DNA of 64,000 nt from Actinopolyspora saharensis. GTDB taxonomy: Bacteria; Actinomycetota; Actinomycetes; Mycobacteriales; Pseudonocardiaceae. The translations under genes and the position numbers were made by a program. Within the stretch, counting starts at the first letter, position 1, and every line of letters begins with the position of its first letter. Below the pieces are notes generated by a model. The model saw nothing but the letters and a program-made list of their open reading frames with translations, searched no databases and was not told the origin of the DNA. Positions 9,596 through 16,074 of this stretch are shown piece by piece. Where the stretch lies: assembly GCF_900100925.1 (NCBI RefSeq), contig NZ_FNKO01000002.1, forward strand, positions 372,001 to 436,000, read 5' to 3'.

Positions 9596-10486
9596 ATGAG
9601 CATCAAGGTCATGACCTGGGTTTGGGACAACTCCCCGACCAAGGGGACGGAGCTGCTGATGTTGCTGGCCATCGCCGACAACGCCGCCGACGACGGCGCG
9701 AACGCCTTCCCATCGGTCAGCACGCTCGCCCGCAAGACCCGGCTGGACGAGCGCACGGTGCAACGCATCCTGCGCAAACTCTCCGACCAGGGACAACTGC
9801 ACATCGACAAGCGCGGCGGGAGGGAGGCCAACCGCTACACCGTCCTAATGGGACAGCAGTCCGCACCCCCGGCGAATTGCCACCCCCGGCAAAACGCCAC
9901 CGGTGGCACCGCTGCCGCCCCAGGGGTGGCGCAGCTGCGTCACCCCACCCCCGGCACAGCTGCGCCGCCCGAACCCCCCGGAACCGTCCTGGAACCGTCC
10001 CCCGCCCCGCACGCGGCGGAAGTCGCGCGGAAGGAGGAGGAAAGCACCGACATCGACGCCGTGCTGGACGGGCTCGGCCAGTCGTGGCCGCTGACGCCGC
10101 AACAGCGCAAGCGGATCGCTCCGAAAGTGGTCCAGGCGCTGGCCGCCGGTTGGTCCGCCCAGCGGCTCACGCACTACCTCGGCGCGAACCCGGAAGGCGT
10201 GAAGTCCCCGGCCGCCGTGCTCGCGGCCCGGCTCGACGATCTGCCCGAAGCAGTCGCGGAGGAGCCGACGTCACATCGGCCGGACTGGTGCGGGAACTGC
10301 GACGAACCCAGCCGGACGGTCGAACGCACGGACGGCCGCTGGTCGCGCTGCCCGCAGTGCCACCCGGGCAACGCCGATCGCGACTCGGGGCGGCCGAAGC
10401 CGCCAAGCACCCACCGCCCCGAGCCGTCCACCCCAACCGATCAGGAAACCGGAAGGAGTACTTCCAGTGTCTCGCACGGCCAATGA
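9596..10486 (+). CDS. Winged-helix protein of replication-initiator type
   Basis: 296 residues. Residues 1-85 hold a helix-turn-helix typical of phage and plasmid replication proteins: MTWVWDNSPTKGTELLMLLA, then FPSVSTLARKTRLDERTVQR and a wing. The rest is Pro/Ala-rich linker with a second small helical block (150-210) and a C-terminal CGNCDE...RCPQC zinc ribbon. In this element, which also carries a DnaB helicase, it could load the helicase at an origin; that is inference. The 3' coding end contains the first copy of the conserved-loop hairpin (10384-10423), and the next gene begins before its stop. Confidence 0.65.
   Translation: MSIKVMTWVWDNSPTKGTELLMLLAIADNAADDGANAFPSVSTLARKTRLDERTVQRILRKLSDQGQLHIDKRGGREANRYTVLMGQQSAPPANCHPRQNATGGTAAAPGVAQLRHPTPGTAAPPEPPGTVLEPSPAPHAAEVARKEEESTDIDAVLDGLGQSWPLTPQQRKRIAPKVVQALAAGWSAQRLTHYLGANPEGVKSPAAVLAARLDDLPEAVAEEPTSHRPDWCGNCDEPSRTVERTDGRWSRCPQCHPGNADRDSGRPKPPSTHRPEPSTPTDQETGRSTSSVSHGQ
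10384..10423 (+). promoter_or_regulatory. Conserved-loop hairpin, copy 1
   Basis: CTCGGGGCGG (10384-10393) pairs perfectly with CCGCCCCGAG (10414-10423). The 20-nt loop starts with CCGAAGCCGCCAAGCACCC. It is followed by a C-rich TCCACCCCAA stretch (10427-10436) and the ribosome site and GTG start of the gene at 10467. Member of a five-copy family. This copy lies inside the end of the preceding coding frame. Confidence 0.75.
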
Positions 10487-10715
10487 GCTAACCCACCGGG
10501 AACACTCGATGCTGCGCGCGGTCGTCGACGGCCGCGTCGAGATGAGCAGCGGTCGCGAACCCGATCTGTTCGTCGACGGGGCCTGCTGCTGCGACCAGGT
10601 CACCGCCCACCACCTGGCGCACGAGGAGCTGCTCGAACCGAGCGGTTCCGCGGCGGGCGGAGCCCGCGTGCAAGCCGTACTGACCGAGTCCGGCGAGCAC
10701 CTCCTCGGACTCTGA
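10467..10715 (+). CDS. Small hypothetical protein, 82 residues
   Basis: Starts at GTG 10467 with GGAAGGAG upstream and overlaps the end of the preceding gene by 20 nt. The product has an N-terminal helix (ANELTHREHSMLRAVVDG), an acidic middle and an unusual run of three cysteines (GACCCDQ) before two histidines (TAHHLAH), which could bind metal. I do not recognise the family. It is preceded by hairpin copy 1 and followed by hairpin copy 2, so it seems to be one of the genes controlled by this leader family. The low complexity of function clues keeps this a hypothetical. Confidence 0.6.
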   Translation: MSRTANELTHREHSMLRAVVDGRVEMSSGREPDLFVDGACCCDQVTAHHLAHEELLEPSGSAAGGARVQAVLTESGEHLLGL

Positions 10716-10720
10716 CCTCC

Positions 10721-10760
10721 TCAGAGACGGCCGAAGCCGCCAAACACCCGCTGTCTCTGA
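10721..10760 (+). promoter_or_regulatory. Conserved-loop hairpin, copy 2
   Basis: TCAGAGACGG (10721-10730) pairs with CTGTCTCTGA (10751-10760): ten base pairs including one G-U. The 20-nt loop starts with CCGAAGCCGCCAAACACCC. The stem sequence is entirely different from copy 1, yet stem and loop lengths are identical. A TTCCACCCCA stretch follows (10763-10772) and the ATG of the next gene is at 10798. Confidence 0.8.
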
Positions 10761-10797
10761 ACTTCCACCCCAGTTTTCCAGGAAGGAAAGGTTGAAC

Positions 10798-10977
10798 ATG
10801 GCCGCGAAGTGGATCTGCCCGGAGTGCGAAGAGGAAGCGATCAACACTCCGCCCACCAAAGCAACACCGCAGCTGAGGGCCGAGGGACTTCCGGAGTGGA
10901 GTCACCGCGATGGTGAGCCGCTCTGCCCGGTGATGAGCTCCTCTGGCTACGTACCCGCGGACCCCGTTTCCCAGTAA
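10798..10977 (+). CDS. Small zinc-ribbon-like protein, 59 residues
   Basis: ATG 10798 follows a GGAAGGAAAGG ribosome site; a TTG six bases earlier is possible. The product begins MAAKWICPECEEEAINTPP and has a second Cys in GEPLCPVM, so it looks like a minimal zinc-binding peptide with one CxxC pair and a lone Cys. Similar tiny proteins occur in actinobacterial integrative elements, but I cannot name a family. It stands alone between hairpins 2 and 3, which means it has its own leader. Confidence 0.6.
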   Translation: MAAKWICPECEEEAINTPPTKATPQLRAEGLPEWSHRDGEPLCPVMSSSGYVPADPVSQ

Positions 10978-10988
10978 GCGGTTCGCGA

Positions 10989-11026
10989 TCCGGGCGACCG
11001 AAGCCGCCAAGCACCCGTCGCCCCGA
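10989..11026 (+). promoter_or_regulatory. Conserved-loop hairpin, copy 3
   Basis: GGGCGA (10992-10997) pairs with TCGCCC (11018-11023), then one C/C mismatch and two further pairs (10989-10990 with 11025-11026). The 20-nt loop from 10998 starts CCGAAGCCGCCAAGCACCC. A TCCACCTCAACCC stretch follows (11031-11043) and GTG 11062 begins the next gene. It has a third, different stem sequence. Confidence 0.75.
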
Positions 11027-11061
11027 ATCATCCACCTCAACCCAATTTCCGGGAGCCAACT

Positions 11062-11595
11062 GTGCGTTCCACACCTCTCATTCAACCGGACGACCACTAC
11101 GACCGCGCTCACGCCAGCGACTCCGAGTCCCGCTTCGGTGCGTACCTGCGGCGCAACACCGCCGCCTTCCTCGACGGGGACGAGCCCACCGCGGACCCCG
11201 TGGAGTTCGCCGCCTCCGCCTGGCGCATCGCGCAGCCCCCGGTGATGACACCGGGCTATCTCGTCGCGCACGACCAGGTCCTCGACGCGGAAGTCCTGCG
11301 CGAGGACGACGGCACCGCGGTGATCCGCGTTGACCTCACCACGGAGCTGCCCTCCGAGATCGCGCGTGATCTGCGGAGTCGCTGGGTCGGCTGGATCCGC
11401 GGCCGGCCCCACGCGACCAACGTGCTGCGGTTCGACATTCCGGTGCTCACCGACCGGCTGCCCGCACCGGTCTACTCCGTCCGGGCCGTGCCGGACACCG
11501 AGACCGTGAAGGAAGCACTCGGGCAGCTCTGCGGACTCGTCAACTCCGCACTTGCCGACGTTCTCATCGATCTCGAGCGGACGGAGGTCGCGTGA
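11062..11595 (+). CDS. Hypothetical protein, 177 residues
   Basis: Starts at GTG 11062 behind hairpin copy 3 (ribosome site GGGAG). The protein is soluble, acidic and alpha/beta in appearance: VMTPGYLVAHDQVLDAEV, then VIRVDLTTELPSEIARDLRS and a C-terminal helix (TVKEALGQLCGLVNSALADVL). No catalytic motif or signal peptide is visible. Its stop overlaps the start of the whiB-like gene, so the two are coupled. I do not recognise the family; its position in the early operon suggests an element-specific regulatory or maintenance role, which is only inference. Confidence 0.6.
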   Translation: MRSTPLIQPDDHYDRAHASDSESRFGAYLRRNTAAFLDGDEPTADPVEFAASAWRIAQPPVMTPGYLVAHDQVLDAEVLREDDGTAVIRVDLTTELPSEIARDLRSRWVGWIRGRPHATNVLRFDIPVLTDRLPAPVYSVRAVPDTETVKEALGQLCGLVNSALADVLIDLERTEVA

Positions 11596-11978
11596 TGCCC
11601 AACAACAGGATCACCCGCTTCCAGCGCGAACAGCTCGAACGTGCCGCGCGGTTCGCCGACTCCGACGGCTGGACGCTGCAGCTGAGAGTCACCGAGGAGC
11701 AGCGGCGCAACTGCGCCGACGTTCCGGTCGACGTCTTCTTCCCGAACGCCGAGGAGGACAGCGGGGAACGACTCGTCCGGGCCGAGCGCGAGCGCATCGC
11801 CGAGCAGTGCCGGGGCTGCCCGGTGGCCGACGAGTGCCTGGCCGGCGCGCTGCTGCGCGGCGAGCGCTACGGCGGTTGGGGCGGAGTCAGCCAGCCCGAC
11901 TTCCAGCGGCTGAGCAGGCTCTTCCGGAAGTTGCGGCAGCGGGGCCGGCTCACCGAGATCGGAGGTGAAGCGGCATGA
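11595..11978 (+). CDS. WhiB-family iron-sulfur regulator
   Basis: 127 residues with the four cluster cysteines in the WhiB pattern: a lone Cys in RRNCADVPVDVFFP, then CRGCPVADEC (CxxC then Cys after five), and the beta turn GERYGGWGG. WhiB proteins bind a 4Fe-4S cluster and contact the main sigma factor to control transcription in actinobacteria. ATG 11595 has GGAGG seven bases upstream; GTG 11592 is possible. Carried inside a mobile element, it may tie expression of the element to redox state or developmental stage. The basic C-terminus (RLFRKLRQRGRL) may contact DNA. Confidence 0.88.
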   Translation: MPNNRITRFQREQLERAARFADSDGWTLQLRVTEEQRRNCADVPVDVFFPNAEEDSGERLVRAERERIAEQCRGCPVADECLAGALLRGERYGGWGGVSQPDFQRLSRLFRKLRQRGRLTEIGGEAA

Positions 11979-13102
11979 GCACTCGTTTCGTGGACCCGGG
12001 GGCCGCCCGAACCGCCGCCAAGGGCGAAGCGGAACGGGCCAGGGCCGAGGCCGAGTCGGTGCGGGCCGAGACCCGACGTGCGATGGCCGAGGACGCCGCA
12101 CGGCGGGCTCGCGAGGAGCGGGACGAGCGGGAACAGCGCAAGCAGCGCCGTGCCGCCGAGCGCAGGCAGCGGCTCGCCTCGGTGGTGAGTTGGATCCAGG
12201 CTCATCCGACCGAGCTGCTGATGAGCGTGATCGTGGTGGTTCCCGCCCTGCTGGCCTGGTCGGCGATGGCCGCTTACGGCGTCGACATCTACGGGTCGCT
12301 CGGTGGCGTGCTGCCGCTGTTCAGCGAGGGCGCGATGTGGGCGTTCGCGTTCTCGGTGCACCTGGCTCGCAAGCAGGGGCGCCCGACGGGTTGGCTGCAC
12401 ACCGGGGTGTGGACGTTCGCCGCGGTCAACGCGACGTTGAACTTCCTGCACGGGTTCGGCGCCTCCGGCGTGGTCGTCGGGCTGGTCATGGCGCTGGTTT
12501 CGGTCGGCGGCGTCGTCGCGCACCAGCTGATCACCGCCGCGCCGATGCGGACCCGGCGCTCCCGCACCGAGCGGGCGGCCGCCCGTACGGCGCGGATCGC
12601 GCAGCGCCGCCGGGTCCGGATGGAGCGGGCCGCCGTTCGCCGGTCGGTCGGTGAGCTCGCCGAGGACGGCACCATCCGGCTCCGGCACTCCCCCGGCACG
12701 GTCACGCTCACGCGGAGCCGGTTCGGCGGCCATCGACTGCGGGACGCGGTGGTTCCCGGCCTGACACCGAGTGGTTCCCGGAAGTCCGACGAACCCCATG
12801 AGGGCGAGCAGCTGGCCGCCGAGATCGGCCAGTGGCTGTCCGGGGAATCCACCTCCTCGGAACCGGCGGGAACAGCGAAAACCGGCTCCGGAGACCCGGC
12901 GGTTCCCGAAGCGGGAACCAACGACGAGTTGGCCGAACTCGTGATCCGAACCCGGCAAGCGATCGAGACCGGCGAGCTGAACCCGCGGCCGAGCAGGCGA
13001 GCCGTGCAACGGCACCTCGGAATCCGCGCCACCACGGCCCAGGAGGTGCTGCGGGCGCTACGCGGCCGCGGCGGCGACGGCGAGGCGGAGGTCGCGGCAT
13101 GA
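11975..13102 (+). CDS. Spd-like conjugal spread protein with membrane helices (DUF2637 type)
   Basis: 375 residues. The N-terminal 65 residues form a highly charged coiled coil (repeats of AxAERARAEAE type). Four membrane helices follow at about 72-98, 105-125, 138-155 and 158-185, then a cytoplasmic tail rich in Arg and a C-terminal helical DNA-binding-like segment (RRAVQRHLGIRATTAQEVLRALRGRG). This layout matches DUF2637 / SpdB-type proteins that help TraB spread plasmid DNA between mycelial compartments. ATG 11975 overlaps the whiB stop. The function is inferred from architecture and the traB gene downstream. Confidence 0.65.
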   Translation: MSTRFVDPGAARTAAKGEAERARAEAESVRAETRRAMAEDAARRAREERDEREQRKQRRAAERRQRLASVVSWIQAHPTELLMSVIVVVPALLAWSAMAAYGVDIYGSLGGVLPLFSEGAMWAFAFSVHLARKQGRPTGWLHTGVWTFAAVNATLNFLHGFGASGVVVGLVMALVSVGGVVAHQLITAAPMRTRRSRTERAAARTARIAQRRRVRMERAAVRRSVGELAEDGTIRLRHSPGTVTLTRSRFGGHRLRDAVVPGLTPSGSRKSDEPHEGEQLAAEIGQWLSGESTSSEPAGTAKTGSGDPAVPEAGTNDELAELVIRTRQAIETGELNPRPSRRAVQRHLGIRATTAQEVLRALRGRGGDGEAEVAA

Positions 13103-13323
13103 CCGAGCGACTCCAACAGGAACTGGTCGAGCGGGCGCGGCGGGACCTGCACGCCCGCCGCGGCCCGAGCAGGCGGCCGGTGGCCACCACGGCCTGGCTC
13201 TGCGAAGGCCACTGGCAGGCCGACGACCAGATGGACATCTGGCAGTGCGCCGACGAAGTGGCGCTCGACGCGATGCGCGCACGCGGCGAGGAGGTGAACG
13301 AGCATGACCACGACGAAGCGTGA
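13099..13323 (+). CDS. Hypothetical protein, 74 residues
   Basis: ATG 13099 overlaps the preceding stop (ATGA). The short acidic protein has a basic N-terminal helix (QQELVERARRDLHARRG) and a WLCEGHWQADDQMDIWQCA segment with two Cys and one His. It ends in a His/Asp-rich tail that is partly an artefact of overlap with the next gene (20 nt). I do not recognise it. Translational coupling on both sides supports that it is expressed. Confidence 0.55.
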   Translation: MTERLQQELVERARRDLHARRGPSRRPVATTAWLCEGHWQADDQMDIWQCADEVALDAMRARGEEVNEHDHDEA

Positions 13324-13732
13324 GACGAGGAAGGTGCGTTCGCTGCGGCGCCGCACCGCGCACCACGCGGACCGGGCCCGCAAGGCGAGCACCCCCGTGG
13401 AGCGGTTCCGGGCCGCGCAGGACGCGTTGCTCAGCGCGGTCACGCACTCCCGAGGTCCCGGGCGCGCGGCACGCGAGCAGCACGCCGAGATCAGCGAGCA
13501 CGTGCGCCGGGTTCTCGAGCGGGCCGAACCGAACCCGGCGAGCGCGGCGCTCTACGACAGCAAGCTCAACCAGAGCGGCACCGACTCCGCACGGCTGGGC
13601 AATGCGCTGATGTGCCTGCGGGGTGCGATCTCGCTGCTGTCCGAAGCGGAGCGTGACCGGCTGTTCGAGCACTACGCCCGGCACCTGGGCGAAGAAGCCC
13701 AGCGGATCGACGCCGAAGGTGGTGACCGCTGA
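13304..13732 (+). CDS. Hypothetical alpha-helical protein, 142 residues
   Basis: Begins at ATG 13304 inside the end of the previous frame and ends by overlapping the next ATG. The product is basic at its N-terminus (MTTTKRETRKVRSLRRRT) and otherwise predicted helical, with no Cys, no signal and no known motif. It lies within the transfer operon between the Spd-like gene and a row of membrane proteins, so a cytoplasmic partner of the transfer machinery is a reasonable guess only. Confidence 0.55.
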   Translation: MTTTKRETRKVRSLRRRTAHHADRARKASTPVERFRAAQDALLSAVTHSRGPGRAAREQHAEISEHVRRVLERAEPNPASAALYDSKLNQSGTDSARLGNALMCLRGAISLLSEAERDRLFEHYARHLGEEAQRIDAEGGDR

Positions 13733-14292
13733 TGGCGATCCCCGACCCGTGGGAAGGGACCGAGCACGACACCGCGAACCCTCCGGCAGCGGCCTCCAAT
13801 CGGGGGCGTGAGCGCGAGCCCGAGCGCGATCGCGCACGCGCGCGCGAGGACTGCGAGGACTCGGTCGCCGGGGGCGAGGAGTCCGAGGGCGGGGAGGTCC
13901 TCCCCTTCCCCGGCGAGCGCCAAGCGGTGAACACGCCGAGTGACCGGATCGAACCGCGAGAACCGGAAGGTGAAGCCGCACCGACCTCGGTGGCGAAGCT
14001 GCGAACGGCCGTCTCCGCCTGGTCGGCGGAGGCCGGTGAGACCGCCCGCGCGGCGCTCGACGGGTCGGTGTGGCGAGCTCGCCCGCCGTCCCTCCGGGAC
14101 ATCCACACCCGCGCCCGCCGGGCCGAGTGGTCCGGGGGCGTTCCCGCGCTGCGAACCGCGGGCCAGTGGTTCGGCTGGGTGTCCCTGGTGATCACCGCGG
14201 TGGGGTACGCGCTGCTCTGGCTGGCGCGCCGCCCCTCCCGGCTCGTGCTGACCACCGCCGTCGTCGTCCTGGTCGTCGTGCTGGCGACCTGA
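13732..14292 (+). CDS. Membrane-anchored hypothetical protein, 186 residues
   Basis: A long charged, disordered N-terminal half (runs of Arg and Glu such as REREPERDRARARED) precedes a helical stretch and then two closely spaced hydrophobic segments at about 143-163 and 168-186, ending right at the C-terminus (VVVLVVVLAT). It is thus a cytoplasmic domain tethered by a C-terminal hairpin. ATG 13732 overlaps the previous stop. This fits a Spd-type accessory role in an actinomycete transfer operon; no sequence family is recognised. Confidence 0.55.
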   Translation: MAIPDPWEGTEHDTANPPAAASNRGREREPERDRARAREDCEDSVAGGEESEGGEVLPFPGERQAVNTPSDRIEPREPEGEAAPTSVAKLRTAVSAWSAEAGETARAALDGSVWRARPPSLRDIHTRARRAEWSGGVPALRTAGQWFGWVSLVITAVGYALLWLARRPSRLVLTTAVVVLVVVLAT

Positions 14293-14312
14293 CTACCTAC
14301 CGAGGAGGAACC

Positions 14313-14723
14313 TTGTCCTGGGCAATCATGATCCTGGCCTTCGGCCTGGTCGCGATCCTGTGGAAGCGCAAGAAGGCCAACCCGTGGTGGCTGAAGTCGT
14401 CGCTGGTCTTCATTGGCGGGTGCTCGCTGGCCGACACCGCCCTCGGCGCGTGGCTGGCCGCCCGCGTCAACGACATCGTCGACATCGTCCCGGTGAACAG
14501 CGGCATCACCGTGGGAGCGGCGACCCTGCTGCTCATCGTGCTGACCGTCTACGACATCGGCATCGACCGGAAGGCCGACAAGACGGCGCTGATCTGCCTG
14601 GTCGCGCTGCCGGTGCTGTTCCTGGCCGGTGTCGGCCCGCTGGCCGAGGCCGGCTCCGGGCTGACCGAGGCGGTCTCGCAGGTGGGTGCCAACAGCATCG
14701 GCCGGCTGATCGGAGGTCAGTGA
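14313..14723 (+). CDS. Small polytopic membrane protein, 136 residues
   Basis: Starts at TTG 14313 with a strong GAGGAGGAA at 14302-14310. Hydrophobic segments at about 3-18, 30-48, 63-80 and 92-112 give three to four membrane helices; the motif NPWWLKSSLVFIGGCSLADT is between the first two. The stop overlaps the next ATG. No known family, but location among transfer genes suggests a pore or anchoring partner of TraB. The rare TTG start is supported by the ribosome site. Confidence 0.6.
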   Translation: MSWAIMILAFGLVAILWKRKKANPWWLKSSLVFIGGCSLADTALGAWLAARVNDIVDIVPVNSGITVGAATLLLIVLTVYDIGIDRKADKTALICLVALPVLFLAGVGPLAEAGSGLTEAVSQVGANSIGRLIGGQ

Positions 14724-15997
14724 TGGCGATGCTGATTCTGGCGATGGTGCTGGCTGCCGGGATCACCCACGCCGCGGAGCAGAGCACAGCCCGCACGAGG
14801 GCCCGCTGGGACGAGGCCCGCCGCAGGGCCGAGGAGCGCGGCGCGGCCAGGGAACGGGCGCGCCAGGAGCGTGTCCGCACGGCCAAGTCCCGGTGGCACG
14901 CCGCCGTGGCCGCCGGGCCGCGGCACCTGCTGTGGTGGTTCTACGCCGTTGGCTGGATCACCGTGGGAACGGCCGCCGCCCTCGGCGCCGGTGTGGTCGG
15001 CGCCTACTCGGGGGCCGTGTCCGGCGGCCGTTCGGGGTACCGGGTCGGTCTCGAGGCCGGACGTCGCGGAGCCCACTACCGCGAGGCCTGGCGGCAGTGG
15101 CGCCGCGAGACCCCTCGTCCCCACGTGAAGCTGGCCAAGTGCCGGCGCTGCGGCTACTGGGTCCGCAGCGAGCAGCTCGACGAGCGCGGACTCTGCCGGG
15201 ACTGCGCCGCGGAGGTCTCCGGACCGTCCGCAGCGAGCACGGCCGACGACGTGACCCACGACCCCCCGGCGGGGAACCAGTGGCACGCGTGGGCGGCGAG
15301 CTCGACCTCGTGCTCCCGCTGCCTGGGGCCCATCGATCCGGGGAGTCTGCGTTCGCAGCACGAGGACCGGCCGCTGTGCGCGGCGTGCTCGCTGCTCGAG
15401 GAGGTCCGCCGGAGCCGGGCGAGCGACCACCCGTGCCGCTGCATGCGGTGCGGCCGCACGGCTGACTTTCAAGAGCTCGACCGGGCCGGGTGGTGCCGGC
15501 GCTGTACCCGGCACCGCGGGGCCGGCGGCACGGGCGGCCACGCAGCGGCCCCCGGAGCACAGACCCCCGGTGAGGAGCAGCAGCAACCCCACCGGATCCA
15601 CGTCGACGCGGAACGCGCCGACAAGCACGAGGAAGAAACCGAAGAGCAGAGAGGAATCACCAGCACCATGGCCGAACTCATGCCCGCCAACAGCACGGTC
15701 TCCGCGACCGGTGAGGGCTACGCAGACACCATCAACACGCTCGCCCAGCTGACCACACTGCTCACCAGGGCCCACGAGGAAGTCACCAACCTCGGCGACA
15801 TGCTCACCGCCAACAGCCTGGACGCCGAGACGCTGAACCAGATCAACGAGCTGGCCGACCTGCTCGACACCGCCGCACCGATGGCCGACCGGCTGCACAA
15901 GCACGTCGAGAACCGGCACGGCGGGGTCGCCGACGCGATGGCTTCGGCAGGCGGAAGCGGCAACGTCGCCGACAAGGGCTGGTACGACCAGTACTGA
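14723..15997 (+). CDS. Membrane protein with three zinc ribbons and a helical C-terminal domain
   Basis: 424 residues. A membrane helix at 1-18 is followed by a charged coiled coil (20-60), a second membrane segment (70-105) and three CxxC...CxxC modules: CRRCGYW/CRDC, CSRCLGP/CAAC and CMRCGRT/CRRC, between about 136 and 265. A His/Glu-rich linker leads to a helical domain from about 316 to the end. An in-frame ATG at 15668 (MAELMPANS) with a GAGG upstream could also start that last domain as a separate 109-residue protein. Part of the transfer operon by coupling (ATG 14723 overlaps the previous stop). Function unknown. Confidence 0.6.
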   Translation: MAMLILAMVLAAGITHAAEQSTARTRARWDEARRRAEERGAARERARQERVRTAKSRWHAAVAAGPRHLLWWFYAVGWITVGTAAALGAGVVGAYSGAVSGGRSGYRVGLEAGRRGAHYREAWRQWRRETPRPHVKLAKCRRCGYWVRSEQLDERGLCRDCAAEVSGPSAASTADDVTHDPPAGNQWHAWAASSTSCSRCLGPIDPGSLRSQHEDRPLCAACSLLEEVRRSRASDHPCRCMRCGRTADFQELDRAGWCRRCTRHRGAGGTGGHAAAPGAQTPGEEQQQPHRIHVDAERADKHEEETEEQRGITSTMAELMPANSTVSATGEGYADTINTLAQLTTLLTRAHEEVTNLGDMLTANSLDAETLNQINELADLLDTAAPMADRLHKHVENRHGGVADAMASAGGSGNVADKGWYDQY

Positions 15998-16013
15998 GCT
16001 GCCGGGTGCGTGT

Positions 16014-16039
16014 CCCGCCCCGGCAGCCGCCGGGGCGGG
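16014..16039 (+). promoter_or_regulatory. Intergenic hairpin before traB
   Basis: CCCGCCCCGG (16014-16023) pairs perfectly with CCGGGGCGGG (16030-16039) around a 6-nt loop. There is no U-run, so it is not a standard terminator. It lies 36 nt before the traB start, with a position and stem length like the conserved-loop hairpins, but the loop is different. Confidence 0.5.
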
Positions 16040-16074
16040 GTGCGGGTCCGGAAAGCCCAGCGGAAGGAGACGGG

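Noticed and set aside
10467..10715. 82-residue protein as a RiPP precursor for the radical SAM enzyme
   Set aside because: It is 8 kb away, lacks a leader/core layout, and no transporter or recognition domain is linked.
13058..13981. 307-residue minus-strand frame in the transfer operon
   Set aside because: Very Arg/Pro-rich shadow opposite coupled plus-strand genes with ATGA overlaps.
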